Below, piece after piece: positions 8,975 to 15,672 of a stretch of 26,984 nt of DNA. Numbering within the stretch: the first letter of the stretch is position 1; each line of letters starts with the position of its first letter. Under the pieces are notes generated by a model that saw only the letters and a list, made by a program, of their open reading frames with translations, was not told the DNA's origin and did no database searches. Source of the stretch: Campylobacterales bacterium (GTDB taxonomy: Bacteria > Campylobacterota > Campylobacteria > Campylobacterales > QNZT01). A program made the translations under genes and the position numbers. The stretch is from NCBI GenBank assembly GCA_015489185.1, contig WGAE01000066.1, positions 1-26,984 on the forward strand. The letters run 5' to 3'.

Positions 8975-8983
8975 TGTTATACT
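8975..8983 (+). promoter_or_regulatory. extended -10 promoter of hisZ-purA
   Basis: TGTTATACT fits an extended -10 box (TGnTATAAT type; TATACT at 8978-8983). It is preceded by TTTACAAAAATT and lies 36 bp before the hisZ start. The same arrangement, TTTACGAAAAATTTGCTACACT, precedes the DUF507 gene at 12091-12112. No conventional -35 box at 17 bp is obvious. Confidence 0.55.
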
Positions 8984-9019
8984 TTAAATATATCGTTATT
9001 ATCTGTTAGGAAACATCAT

Positions 9020-9865
9020 ATGGTTTATGAACACGAGATTCCCAGCCTGACACGGCTCTATTTTGGGAAGAGTGCTTTACAGAAAAGAAAAATCGAAACC
9101 GCCGCGAGCGAGATACTCTTTCAAAAAGGTTACGAAGAGATCGTAACACCGCTTTTGTCCTATCATCAACATGAAGCGCTCGACGAGAAAGAACTGATCC
9201 GTTTTTCCGATAGCCAAAATCATATTATCACCCTTCGTGCGGACAGTACGCTTGATGTAGTGCGTATTATCACCAAACGTCTAGGCAGAAGTGTGGCACA
9301 GAAGAAGTGGTTTTATATTCAGCCCGTTTTTCGATACCCTTCCAGCGAGCAGTATCAAATCGGTGCGGAGTGTATCGATGAAACGAATCTTGCAGTGGCG
9401 ATCAACGATAGTGCCGATATATTGCAGAAGCTTTCGCTCAAACCTCTGTTGCAGATTTCCAATATCAATATCCCCAGGCTCCTTTCGCAAAAACTCGGGA
9501 TCGATATCGAAATCTTCAAACATGCCGATCTGGAGGCGTTATTGCGACTGGATATTCCCTGGTTGACGAAGCTGGCGTATTTGCAGGATGTAGAGAGTAT
9601 TGATGAAGTGATCGAAGAGGTGGACGATGATCTGCGGGCGGAGCTGGAGAAAATCAAGTTGCTGGCTGCTGAAATAGTCTATCCGAATGTTGTTATCGCA
9701 CCGCTCTTTTATGCGAAAATGCACTACTATGATCAGCTTTTTTTCAGATATATTCAGGACAATACAACACTCGGTATGGGTGGGAATTATAAATACAATG
9801 ATGTAAATTCGATCGGTTTTGCGTTGTATACAGATAATTTGATAGAGGAATTGACAAAAGAATGA
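9020..9865 (+). CDS. hisZ: HisZ-like ATP phosphoribosyltransferase regulatory subunit
   Basis: 281 residues. HisZ is a class II aminoacyl-tRNA-synthetase paralogue that lacks aminoacylation activity and forms a complex with short-form HisG, the first enzyme of histidine synthesis. Visible features are the N-terminal helix and motif-1-like region (ETAASEILFQKGYEEIVTPL), the HisS/HisZ block ITLRADSTLDVVRI near residues 70-83, a motif-2-like KKWFYIQPVFRYP near 95-107, and a glycine-rich C-terminal block (TLGMGGNYKYND). There is no C-terminal anticodon-binding domain, which argues against a functional HisRS. The ATG at 9020 follows AGGAAA. The stop overlaps the purA start by 4 bp (ATGA), so the two are co-translated. 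hisG is not in the window. A diverged HisS-like paralogue of other function cannot be excluded. Confidence 0.8.
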   Translation: MVYEHEIPSLTRLYFGKSALQKRKIETAASEILFQKGYEEIVTPLLSYHQHEALDEKELIRFSDSQNHIITLRADSTLDVVRIITKRLGRSVAQKKWFYIQPVFRYPSSEQYQIGAECIDETNLAVAINDSADILQKLSLKPLLQISNINIPRLLSQKLGIDIEIFKHADLEALLRLDIPWLTKLAYLQDVESIDEVIEEVDDDLRAELEKIKLLAAEIVYPNVVIAPLFYAKMHYYDQLFFRYIQDNTTLGMGGNYKYNDVNSIGFALYTDNLIEELTKE

Positions 9866-11121
9866 CAAAAGAGTATAAAGCGGATTTGATTGTAGGGCTA
9901 CAATGGGGAGACGAGGGAAAAGGCAAAATCGTTGATCATATGGCACAGACGCATGATGTGGTTTGCAGGTTTGCGGGTGGACACAATGCCGGGCATACGA
10001 TCGTCGTTGACGGTGTGAAGTATGCGTTGCATCTGATTCCGTCAGGGGTGCTTAATCCAAATGCGATCAACATCATCGGTAACGGTGTCGTATTGAGTCC
10101 GGAAAATTTGCTGGACAAAGAACTAAAACAGTTTGGCGATTTGCAGGGGCGGCTTTTTATCAGTGACAAAGCGCACCTCCTGTTGCCCTACCATGCGATG
10201 ATCGATCAGGGGAAAGAGAAGCTTCGTAAAAAGGCAATAGGGACAACCGGAAAAGGGATCGGTCCGGCATATGCCGACAAAATCCAAAGAACCGGTCACA
10301 GAGTCGGTGAATTGCACCACCCGCAAAAACTTGCAGAGAAAATTATGCACTATTTTGAAGACAATCGCGTGCTATTTGATGCGATGGAGATCGAGGTTCC
10401 GGATCAACAGCAGCTTCTTGCGGACATCGAGCGTTACAGAGATGGATTGTTGCCGTATATTACAGATACGACAAAATTGCTTTGGGAGTTACTCGAAGAG
10501 GGGAAAAAGATTCTGCTCGAAGGTGCGCAGGGAACGATGCTCGATATCGATCATGGGACTTATCCTTATGTGACAAGTTCCAATACGGTCAGCGCTGGTG
10601 CCTGTACGGGGCTTGGACTCAACCCGAAAGATATCGGAAGAGTAACCGGAATTGCAAAAGCATACTGCACCAGAGTTGGAAACGGTCCGTTTCCTTCGGA
10701 AGATCACGGAAGGGATGGAGAACTTCTTGCTGAAAGAGGGCATGAGTTCGGTACAACGACAGGGCGCAAAAGGCGTTGCGGCTGGTTTGATGCGGTAGCG
10801 GCACGCCATGCCTGTCGTTTGAACGGATGTGATCAGATTGCACTTATGAAGCTGGATGTGCTTGACGGCTTCGAAAAGATCAAGGTGTGTGTTGCATATG
10901 AATTTGAAGGCGAAGTGATCGATTATGTCCCGTATGATCTGGAGAATGTCAAACCTGTATATGAAACATTTGAAGGGTGGGAAAAAGTAGAAGGAATCCG
11001 GGAATATCGGGAACTGCCCAATAGTGCAAAAGCTTACATCAAAGCGATTGAAAAACTGACCCGAACGAAAGTGGGTATCATTTCGACCAGTCCGGATCGG
11101 GCGGATACGATTATCGTATAA
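9862..11121 (+). CDS. purA: adenylosuccinate synthetase
   Basis: 419 residues, the normal family length. PurA joins IMP and aspartate using GTP to make adenylosuccinate, the committed step to AMP, in the cytoplasm. The P-loop GDEGKGK lies at residues 16-22 with catalytic Asp17, followed by GGHNAGHT with His45. Other conserved blocks are GTTGKGIGPAYADK, the LLEGAQGTMLDIDHGTYPYVTSSN segment, and FGTTTGRKRRCGW with the aspartate/GTP-binding loop. The ATG lies inside the hisZ stop (ATGA). The FliJ-like gene starts 6 bp after the purA stop, so flagellar genes follow in the same transcription unit. Confidence 0.98.
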   Translation: MTKEYKADLIVGLQWGDEGKGKIVDHMAQTHDVVCRFAGGHNAGHTIVVDGVKYALHLIPSGVLNPNAINIIGNGVVLSPENLLDKELKQFGDLQGRLFISDKAHLLLPYHAMIDQGKEKLRKKAIGTTGKGIGPAYADKIQRTGHRVGELHHPQKLAEKIMHYFEDNRVLFDAMEIEVPDQQQLLADIERYRDGLLPYITDTTKLLWELLEEGKKILLEGAQGTMLDIDHGTYPYVTSSNTVSAGACTGLGLNPKDIGRVTGIAKAYCTRVGNGPFPSEDHGRDGELLAERGHEFGTTTGRKRRCGWFDAVAARHACRLNGCDQIALMKLDVLDGFEKIKVCVAYEFEGEVIDYVPYDLENVKPVYETFEGWEKVEGIREYRELPNSAKAYIKAIEKLTRTKVGIISTSPDRADTIIV

Positions 11122-11127
11122 CAGTTC

Positions 11128-11556
11128 ATGAAAACGAAATTTTCGGAAATTCTCAAAGTCAAAAAACAGAAAGTTTCCGAAATCGAACAACAGCTTGCGG
11201 CAAAACGTTTTGAAAAAGAGGCGCTGGTTGCTCAATCGTTTGAAATATCGGCGGAAATTGGGGCGCAGGAACTTCCGAAAGAGGGAAGTTTTGCCGCAGT
11301 ACAGACGGCATACCGCGGCAGAGCATATCTCTATGCAGAGAAAGAGCGCGTCGAAAATATGATACAATACCTCGATGATGAGATCGAACAACTACAAAAC
11401 GCATATAAAGCGGCAAATATAGAGTATGAAAAAATCAAATACCTTCATGAAAATGAGAAACAGAAAAAGATTGCAGCAATGATGCAAGCAGAAAGCAAGC
11501 GTATGGATGAGATTGCCGGTCAATTGTTCGGGCGAAAGGTAAAGGAGGAGTTTTGA
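11128..11556 (+). CDS. FliJ-like flagellar export protein
   Basis: 142 residues, nearly all predicted helical coiled coil: heptad-like and charged from the N-terminus (FSEILKVKKQKVSEIEQQLA) to residue 130. This length and fold match FliJ, the soluble stalk-like component of the flagellar type III export ATPase complex. The position directly after purA matches Helicobacter pylori HP0256, a described FliJ-like protein, and the Campylobacter purA neighbourhood (from memory). It overlaps the next gene by 4 bp through TTGA, so translation of the two is coupled. FliJ homologues are poorly conserved in sequence, so the call rests on fold, length and gene order. Confidence 0.7.
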   Translation: MKTKFSEILKVKKQKVSEIEQQLAAKRFEKEALVAQSFEISAEIGAQELPKEGSFAAVQTAYRGRAYLYAEKERVENMIQYLDDEIEQLQNAYKAANIEYEKIKYLHENEKQKKIAAMMQAESKRMDEIAGQLFGRKVKEEF

Positions 11557-12083
11557 AAGGTATCGTCGCTTCGCTTTTTTTGTTTATTACGATGTTGCCC
11601 GCGGCAAATACGGTAGACTGCAACAAAGTTTTTGAACAGCGTAAAAATGAGATTTTGAGAGAACTGGACCGTCTGGATGAGGAACAGCAGGCGTTTGAAC
11701 TTTACAAAGAGGCACAGAATGCATTGCTGGAGAAAAAAGCGAAAAAAATAGAAGCAAAACTGCAGGAGGTCAACGCGACACTTCAGAAAGTGGAACAGAC
11801 AAAAAAAGAGACGCTGGCACTGTATGAAAAAAATAAAAAGCTGCTAGAAGAGATCAAAAAAGCCAAAGACGATAAAATTACCGCCGCCTATACGAAAATG
11901 AAAGACTCCAAAGCCGCAGCGATTTTGGATACAATGCCAAAACCCAAAGCTGCGAAAATACTCTTCAATCTCAAGCCCAAAAAAGTCGCCAAAATCATGG
12001 CGAAAATGGATCCCGATATCGCTGCAAGCGTCACGCAGCTGTTGCAGAAGGGACCGCCGTTTGACAGCAATAGTACCGAATAA
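11553..12083 (+). CDS. MotE/MgtE_N-like secreted flagellar motor protein (Cj1496c-like)
   Basis: 176 residues. The N-terminus is a signal peptide or anchor (MKGIVASLFLFITMLPAANT), then a long helical coiled coil (about 25-105). A C-terminal MgtE_N-like domain with a PDP-type repeat follows (SKAAAILDTMPKPKAAKILFNLKPKKVAKIMAKMDPDIAA in two parts, residues about 120-160). Proteins of this design next to fliJ are linked to stabilising flagellar stators (MotE/FlgX type); the Campylobacter counterpart Cj1496c is in the same position. It probably acts in the periplasm. The start is an unusual TTG at 11553 inside the fliJ stop, decided by AAAGGAGG just upstream. Alternatives are a generic periplasmic coiled-coil protein, but gene order favours motility. 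Confidence 0.72.
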   Translation: MKGIVASLFLFITMLPAANTVDCNKVFEQRKNEILRELDRLDEEQQAFELYKEAQNALLEKKAKKIEAKLQEVNATLQKVEQTKKETLALYEKNKKLLEEIKKAKDDKITAAYTKMKDSKAAAILDTMPKPKAAKILFNLKPKKVAKIMAKMDPDIAASVTQLLQKGPPFDSNSTE

Positions 12084-12103
12084 TTCACTATTTACGAAAA
12101 ATT

Positions 12104-12112
12104 TGCTACACT
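12104..12112 (+). promoter_or_regulatory. extended -10 promoter of DUF507-carA
   Basis: TGCTACACT is an extended -10 (TACACT at 12107-12112), 66 bp before the DUF507 start. The upstream TTTACGAAAAATT closely resembles the sequence in front of the hisZ promoter. This suggests that DUF507 and carA can be transcribed independently of the purA-flagellar genes. Confidence 0.5.
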
Positions 12113-12178
12113 AAATAAAAATAGATACAAGTGCTTCTACCTGCTTGTGTCCGTAAAATTTACTACAAGGTATCTCTC

Positions 12179-12733
12179 ATGAAGATAAGATTACCGCATG
12201 CACCTTATATAGCCAGAAAAATCGCTATCGATCTGCTGAACTCCGGTTATGTGACGTTTACGGAGGGGGTGGATATCGTTGCGCAGAAAGCGGAAGAGGT
12301 TTTGGTTGAGGATTTGAAAAAAGAGCTGGCACTTGAAGAGCGTGTCAACGAGATACTGGAAGAGAATGAAGATGAGATGGAGTTTATGCGTGTCGACAGA
12401 CGTAATATGTTTTGGCTTGTCAAAAAAAGATTGGCAAGTGATTATGACGTGATTTTGTCGTACGAGGACCGTTTTAACAAGGTTGCACACGAGATTCTTG
12501 ATAAACTTTACGATGAGGATCTGATCAACTACAGCGTCAACGAAAATGTGATCAAAAACGTCATATACAGCGCGATCGAAGAGTATATCGAAAACTTTGA
12601 GAAGATCGAAGATGAGGTGATTGAAAAGATTGAAAAGATGCAACGTAAACTGATCCCCGGAACCGAAGAGTACAATGTGGTATTCGAACGTCTCTATCGT
12701 GATGAATTGCGTAAAAAAGGAATGCTTTCATGA
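12179..12733 (+). CDS. DUF507 family protein
   Basis: 184 residues, strongly acidic and helical, with no signal peptide or membrane segment. It matches the DUF507 family: an N-terminal segment with HAPYIARKIAIDLLNSGYV, the block EFMRVDRRNMFWLVKKRLA near residues 75-93, and a second half of similar design ending in VFERLYRDELRKKG. The two halves (about 1-90 and 95-184) look like a repeated helical unit. The function of the family is unknown; the place upstream of carA is, from memory, conserved in Campylobacter. The frame is open from 12131, but the ATG at 12179 follows AAGG with proper spacing and begins the conserved part. It overlaps carA by 4 bp (ATGA). Confidence 0.85.
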   Translation: MKIRLPHAPYIARKIAIDLLNSGYVTFTEGVDIVAQKAEEVLVEDLKKELALEERVNEILEENEDEMEFMRVDRRNMFWLVKKRLASDYDVILSYEDRFNKVAHEILDKLYDEDLINYSVNENVIKNVIYSAIEEYIENFEKIEDEVIEKIEKMQRKLIPGTEEYNVVFERLYRDELRKKGMLS

Positions 12734-13857
12734 AGTTGCAAAAGATCTGGTTGTATCTCGAGGACGGTACTTATCTGGAAGCCAAAAGTTTCGGTTTTGA
12801 AGGGACACGTACCGGCGAGATCGTCTTTAACACGTCTATGAGCGGTTATCAGGAGATCATGAGTGACCCGAGCTATGCCGGTCAGTTTGTCGTCTTTACG
12901 ATGCCCGAGATCGGAAATGTAGGATGCAATCCGGATGATATGGAGAGCAAAACGGTTTATAGTAGCGGTGCGATCGTGCGCAACTATCAACCCCGCTATT
13001 CCAACTTCCGCGGGGAAGAGTCATTCGGCGATTTTTTGAAAAAACACCGAAGCCTCGGTATCTGTGATATTGATACACGCTTTTTGACAAAACATATTCG
13101 GGATAATGGACCGAAAATGATGATCGCTTCAACCGAAATATCAGACAAAGAGGTACTGCGTGAAGCACTGGCGAAGGCACCGCGGATCGAAGAGGTAAAT
13201 TACATCAAAGAGGTGAGTACCAAAGAGGTTTATGAACATGAAAGCGGTAGCTGGGATCCGATCAATCAGCAGTACCGTAAAGCACTCTCTTTAGGGAAAA
13301 AAGTTGTCGTGATCGATTTTGGTGTCAAACGAAACATTCTCAATGAACTGCGCCAGACCGGTTTGAGTGTGGAAGTGGTTCCGCATACGTTTGATGCGGA
13401 GAATCTGATAGCACGCTACCGAAACAAAGAGATTCACGGCATCTTTCTCTCAAACGGTCCGGGTGATCCGCTGGTTTTGGAAGAGGAGGCGAAAAAGATC
13501 AAAGTGTTGATCGACGCAAAGATTCCGATGTTTGCGATCTGTCTGGGGCATCAGCTGCTTTCGATCGCACACGGCTACAAAACCTATAAGCTGAAATTCG
13601 GACAGCACGGCGGCAATCATCCCGTGGCAAATCAAGCCACAAAACGTGTTGAAATTACCGCGCAAAATCATAACTACAACGTGCCTGATACGATTTGTGA
13701 AATTGCGCAAATCACCCATATCAATCTTTTCGACAATACGATCGAAGGGGTCAAATACGATAACGAACCGATCTTTTCCGTGCAGCACCACCCTGAAGCA
13801 AGTCCGGGACCGCATGATAGTAAATATATCTTCGAAACGTTTGCTTCGATGTTGTAG
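12730..13857 (+). CDS. carA: carbamoyl-phosphate synthase small (glutaminase) subunit
   Basis: 375 residues, normal for CarA. It hydrolyses glutamine and passes ammonia to CarB to make carbamoyl phosphate for arginine and pyrimidines. The N-terminal CPSase_sm domain shows YLEDGTYLEAKSFGFEG and the FNTSMSGYQEIMSDPSY block. The class I amidotransferase domain from about residue 190 has FLSNGPGDP, the nucleophile elbow AICLGHQ with Cys271, and HHPEA with catalytic His354 and Glu356. The complete triad indicates an active glutaminase. carB is not in the window. The start overlaps the DUF507 stop, and the gene ends facing the pqiA-like gene across a palindrome that may end both transcripts. Confidence 0.97.
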   Translation: MKLQKIWLYLEDGTYLEAKSFGFEGTRTGEIVFNTSMSGYQEIMSDPSYAGQFVVFTMPEIGNVGCNPDDMESKTVYSSGAIVRNYQPRYSNFRGEESFGDFLKKHRSLGICDIDTRFLTKHIRDNGPKMMIASTEISDKEVLREALAKAPRIEEVNYIKEVSTKEVYEHESGSWDPINQQYRKALSLGKKVVVIDFGVKRNILNELRQTGLSVEVVPHTFDAENLIARYRNKEIHGIFLSNGPGDPLVLEEEAKKIKVLIDAKIPMFAICLGHQLLSIAHGYKTYKLKFGQHGGNHPVANQATKRVEITAQNHNYNVPDTICEIAQITHINLFDNTIEGVKYDNEPIFSVQHHPEASPGPHDSKYIFETFASML

Positions 13858-13894
13858 GATCAGAAAAAAGCTTTAATGCTCTTTTCTGGTGATC
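13858..13894. terminator. convergent terminator between carA and pqiA-like gene
   Basis: An inverted repeat begins right after the carA stop: CAGAAAAAAGC (13861-13871), then TTTAAT, then GCTCTTTTCTG (13878-13888), with 10 of 11 positions pairing. Flanking GATC sequences extend it with a small bulge. A- and T-rich arms on both sides would allow termination in both directions. The right arm lies within the 3' end of the pqiA-like gene. Confidence 0.55.
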
Positions 13895-14685
13895 AGCATC
13901 GTCCCCAGGATCGATAAGAGTACATAAGTGACGAAGAAGTAGAGACCGGGTGCGATCTGCATTGTCGTATGAATATCCTGATTTGTGCTGAAAAAGACGA
14001 CAAGTATCGCAACGATAAAGACATCTGCCATCGACCATTTCCCCGCTTTCTCCATCCACTTTGCCGTAGTGCGCATCATACCTGTCTCCTGAAACAATCC
14101 GTATGCCAGTATCAGCACTGTTTTGAGAAAGGGAATACAAACACTAAAAAGCAAGACGAGGAGTGCGATAAGATAGTTGTGTTGTTTGTAGAGTTTCATG
14201 ATCGTTGATGCGATACTTTTACTCTCATAAGAGAGGATCACTTCTCCAAGTATCGGGAGTTGTTTGCCGACACTCATTAACAAAAGCGGTGAAAAGAGTA
14301 CTGTGATCAGAGCCAGGAGCGAAGCGGTGGCGATAAAGAGCAAGACTATTTTTTGATCGAGCAGGGTATATAATAAAATAAAGAGCACAACTGTGCCTAG
14401 AAAATAGTAGAATCGCTTGAAACTTTTTTGTTGTAAAAATTTTGCTTCATTTTCCAGTCTTTTTTGTGTTGTTTCGGTTCGCGTATGCTGATCGTACCAT
14501 CCTGCCGATAGCATTTCCAGCAGTGCGTCGACTTTTTGGTGGATGGTTCCGTCGGTATCTTTTTGTTTTAAAAGGGTTGTTTCTATCTCAATATAACGTT
14601 CGGCATCGGTGTAGGCACGAAAAGCCAGAAAGAAGAGCAGAAAAACCGAAATGAGAAAAAGGAAAATTCTGGCGTAACGGTACAT
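13873..14685 (-). CDS. paraquat-inducible protein A (PqiA) family membrane protein
   Basis: 270 residues. An N-terminal membrane anchor (about 5-24) is followed by a soluble part of about 65 residues (ERYIEIETTLLKQKDTDGTI). Four further membrane segments follow from about residue 92, in the regions FYYFLGTVVLFILLYTL, LFIATASLLALITVLFSPLL, LIALLVLLFSVCIPFLKTVL and the C-terminal pair. The family motif is EKAGKWSMADVFIVAILVV near residue 210. PqiA/LetA proteins are inner-membrane partners of MCE lipid-transport systems, but no MCE gene is near, and the single PqiA domain here is shorter than E. coli PqiA, which has two. It is read toward carA; the ATG at 14685 is preceded by GGAA. Confidence 0.8.
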   Translation of the reverse strand: MYRYARIFLFLISVFLLFFLAFRAYTDAERYIEIETTLLKQKDTDGTIHQKVDALLEMLSAGWYDQHTRTETTQKRLENEAKFLQQKSFKRFYYFLGTVVLFILLYTLLDQKIVLLFIATASLLALITVLFSPLLLMSVGKQLPILGEVILSYESKSIASTIMKLYKQHNYLIALLVLLFSVCIPFLKTVLILAYGLFQETGMMRTTAKWMEKAGKWSMADVFIVAILVVFFSTNQDIHTTMQIAPGLYFFVTYVLLSILGTMLITRKEH

Positions 14686-14709
14686 ATTTGATTCCGAAGA
14701 TTTTGTACA

Positions 14710-14726
14710 GGCAGGAAAAACCTGCC
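14710..14726. terminator. short hairpin between rpsI and pqiA-like gene
   Basis: GGCAGG (14710-14715), five A, CCTGCC (14721-14726) form a perfect 6-bp stem with a 5-base loop, 29 bp downstream of the rpsI stop on the minus strand. No T-run follows on that strand, so it would be a weak or Rho-assisted terminator, or a transcript-end stabiliser. Confidence 0.4.
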
Positions 14727-14754
14727 CGACAACTGAAAGAAGAAACGATAACGA

Positions 14755-15144
14755 TTAACGTTTGGAGAACTGAGGACTTCTTCTCGCTTTTTTCTTTCCG
14801 TATTTCTTTCTTTCGACAACCCTTGCATCACGTGTCAGAAGCCCTTGCGGCTTGAGAATCGCACGAAATTCGTTGTCATAGATAACCAGTGCTTTGGAAA
14901 TACCGTGACGTACGGCATCCGCCTGAGCCGATACACCGCCGCCTTTTGTTGTTGCGATGATATCAACAGATTGCTCTTGTTTGGTAAGCATCAGCGGTTG
15001 CATAACACGTTTTTTCAAAAGATCAAGACCACCCAGCCACTCGTCCAGGCTTTGACCGTTGATTGCCATTTTACCGCTTCCGGGTTTGAGCCAGACTTTC
15101 GCGATAGCCGTTTTTCTTTTACCAGTTGCATACACTTTTGACAT
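14755..15144 (-). CDS. rpsI: 30S ribosomal protein S9
   Basis: 129 residues. S9 sits in the head of the small ribosomal subunit and its C-terminal tail reaches the P-site tRNA. The N-terminal block KVYATGKRKTAIAKVWLKPG, the central TTKGGGVSAQADAVRHGISK, and the basic tail ending in RRSPQFSKR are all diagnostic; the terminal SKR/SKR-like ending is conserved. The start overlaps the rplM stop by one base (TAATG on the minus strand), with AAGGT inside the end of rplM as ribosome site, the standard rplM-rpsI operon. Confidence 0.99.
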   Translation of the reverse strand: MSKVYATGKRKTAIAKVWLKPGSGKMAINGQSLDEWLGGLDLLKKRVMQPLMLTKQEQSVDIIATTKGGGVSAQADAVRHGISKALVIYDNEFRAILKPQGLLTRDARVVERKKYGKKKARRSPQFSKR

Positions 15145-15578
15145 TATTTTTTACCTTCTGATTTACTTACTTGTGCAGTGTGAGGATGTTCACTTCCTGC
15201 ATATACTTTGAGTTTTTTCAGCATCTGCTTCCCGAGATTTGTTTTGGGAAGCATACCGCGCGCACCGAGTTTGAAGAGTTTTGCGGGATTGTTTTGCAAA
15301 AGCTCACCGAATTTGTCACTTTTGACACCACCGAAATAACCGGTATGTCTGTGGTACATTTTCGAGTCGAGTTTCGTGCCGCTTACTTCTACTTTGTCCG
15401 CGTTGATGACAACCACATAGTCGCCGCAGTCTACGTGCGGTGTATAGTAGGGTTTGTGTTTTCCGCGAAGAAGTGTAGCGATTTCTGTTAAAAGACGCCC
15501 GAATTTTTTACCCGTTGCATCTATAACAACCCAGTCTCTTTCCACCTCATCGGCTTTAATCATTTTTGTTGTTTTCAC
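15144..15578 (-). CDS. rplM: 50S ribosomal protein L13
   Basis: 144 residues. L13 is an early-assembly protein of the large subunit. Diagnostic blocks are WVVIDATGKKFGRLLTEIA, LLRGKHKPYYTPHVDCGDYV, TGYFGGVKSDKFGEL and ARGMLPKTNLGKQMLKKLKVY. The frame is open upstream to 15689, but the conserved protein starts close to a GTG at 15578 (VKTTKMIKADEVERDW). That GTG is preceded by AAGGTAAGATT, a good ribosome site, so the longer version is rejected. An ATG five codons later is the other possibility. It is followed directly by rpsI. Confidence 0.97.
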   Translation of the reverse strand: MKTTKMIKADEVERDWVVIDATGKKFGRLLTEIATLLRGKHKPYYTPHVDCGDYVVVINADKVEVSGTKLDSKMYHRHTGYFGGVKSDKFGELLQNNPAKLFKLGARGMLPKTNLGKQMLKKLKVYAGSEHPHTAQVSKSEGKK

Positions 15579-15615
15579 AATCTTACCTTTTACTGTTTTG
15601 ATGAAACGGGAGTTT

Positions 15616-15621
15616 AGTATA
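15616..15621 (-). promoter_or_regulatory. -10 element of the rplM-rpsI promoter
   Basis: On the minus strand TATACT lies 38 bp before the rplM GTG in an AT-rich context. Transcription would start near 15609, leaving a leader of about 30 bases. No convincing -35 box is visible. A weak CTTAAA/TTTAAG inverted repeat (15639-15660) lies just upstream and could mark the end of ftsI transcription. Confidence 0.45.
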
Positions 15622-15672
15622 TTAAAGCTTATAAAACACTTAAATTCAGTAAAGTTTAAGATAAATAGAAGA

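Noticed and set aside
9020..9865. Histidyl-tRNA synthetase
   Set aside because: It is too short and lacks the C-terminal anticodon-binding domain; HisZ fits better.
10489..11391. Minus-strand open frame of 300 codons opposite purA and the fliJ-like gene
   Set aside because: The composition is Phe/Arg/Cys rich, as expected for the complement of a real gene, and no family motif is seen.
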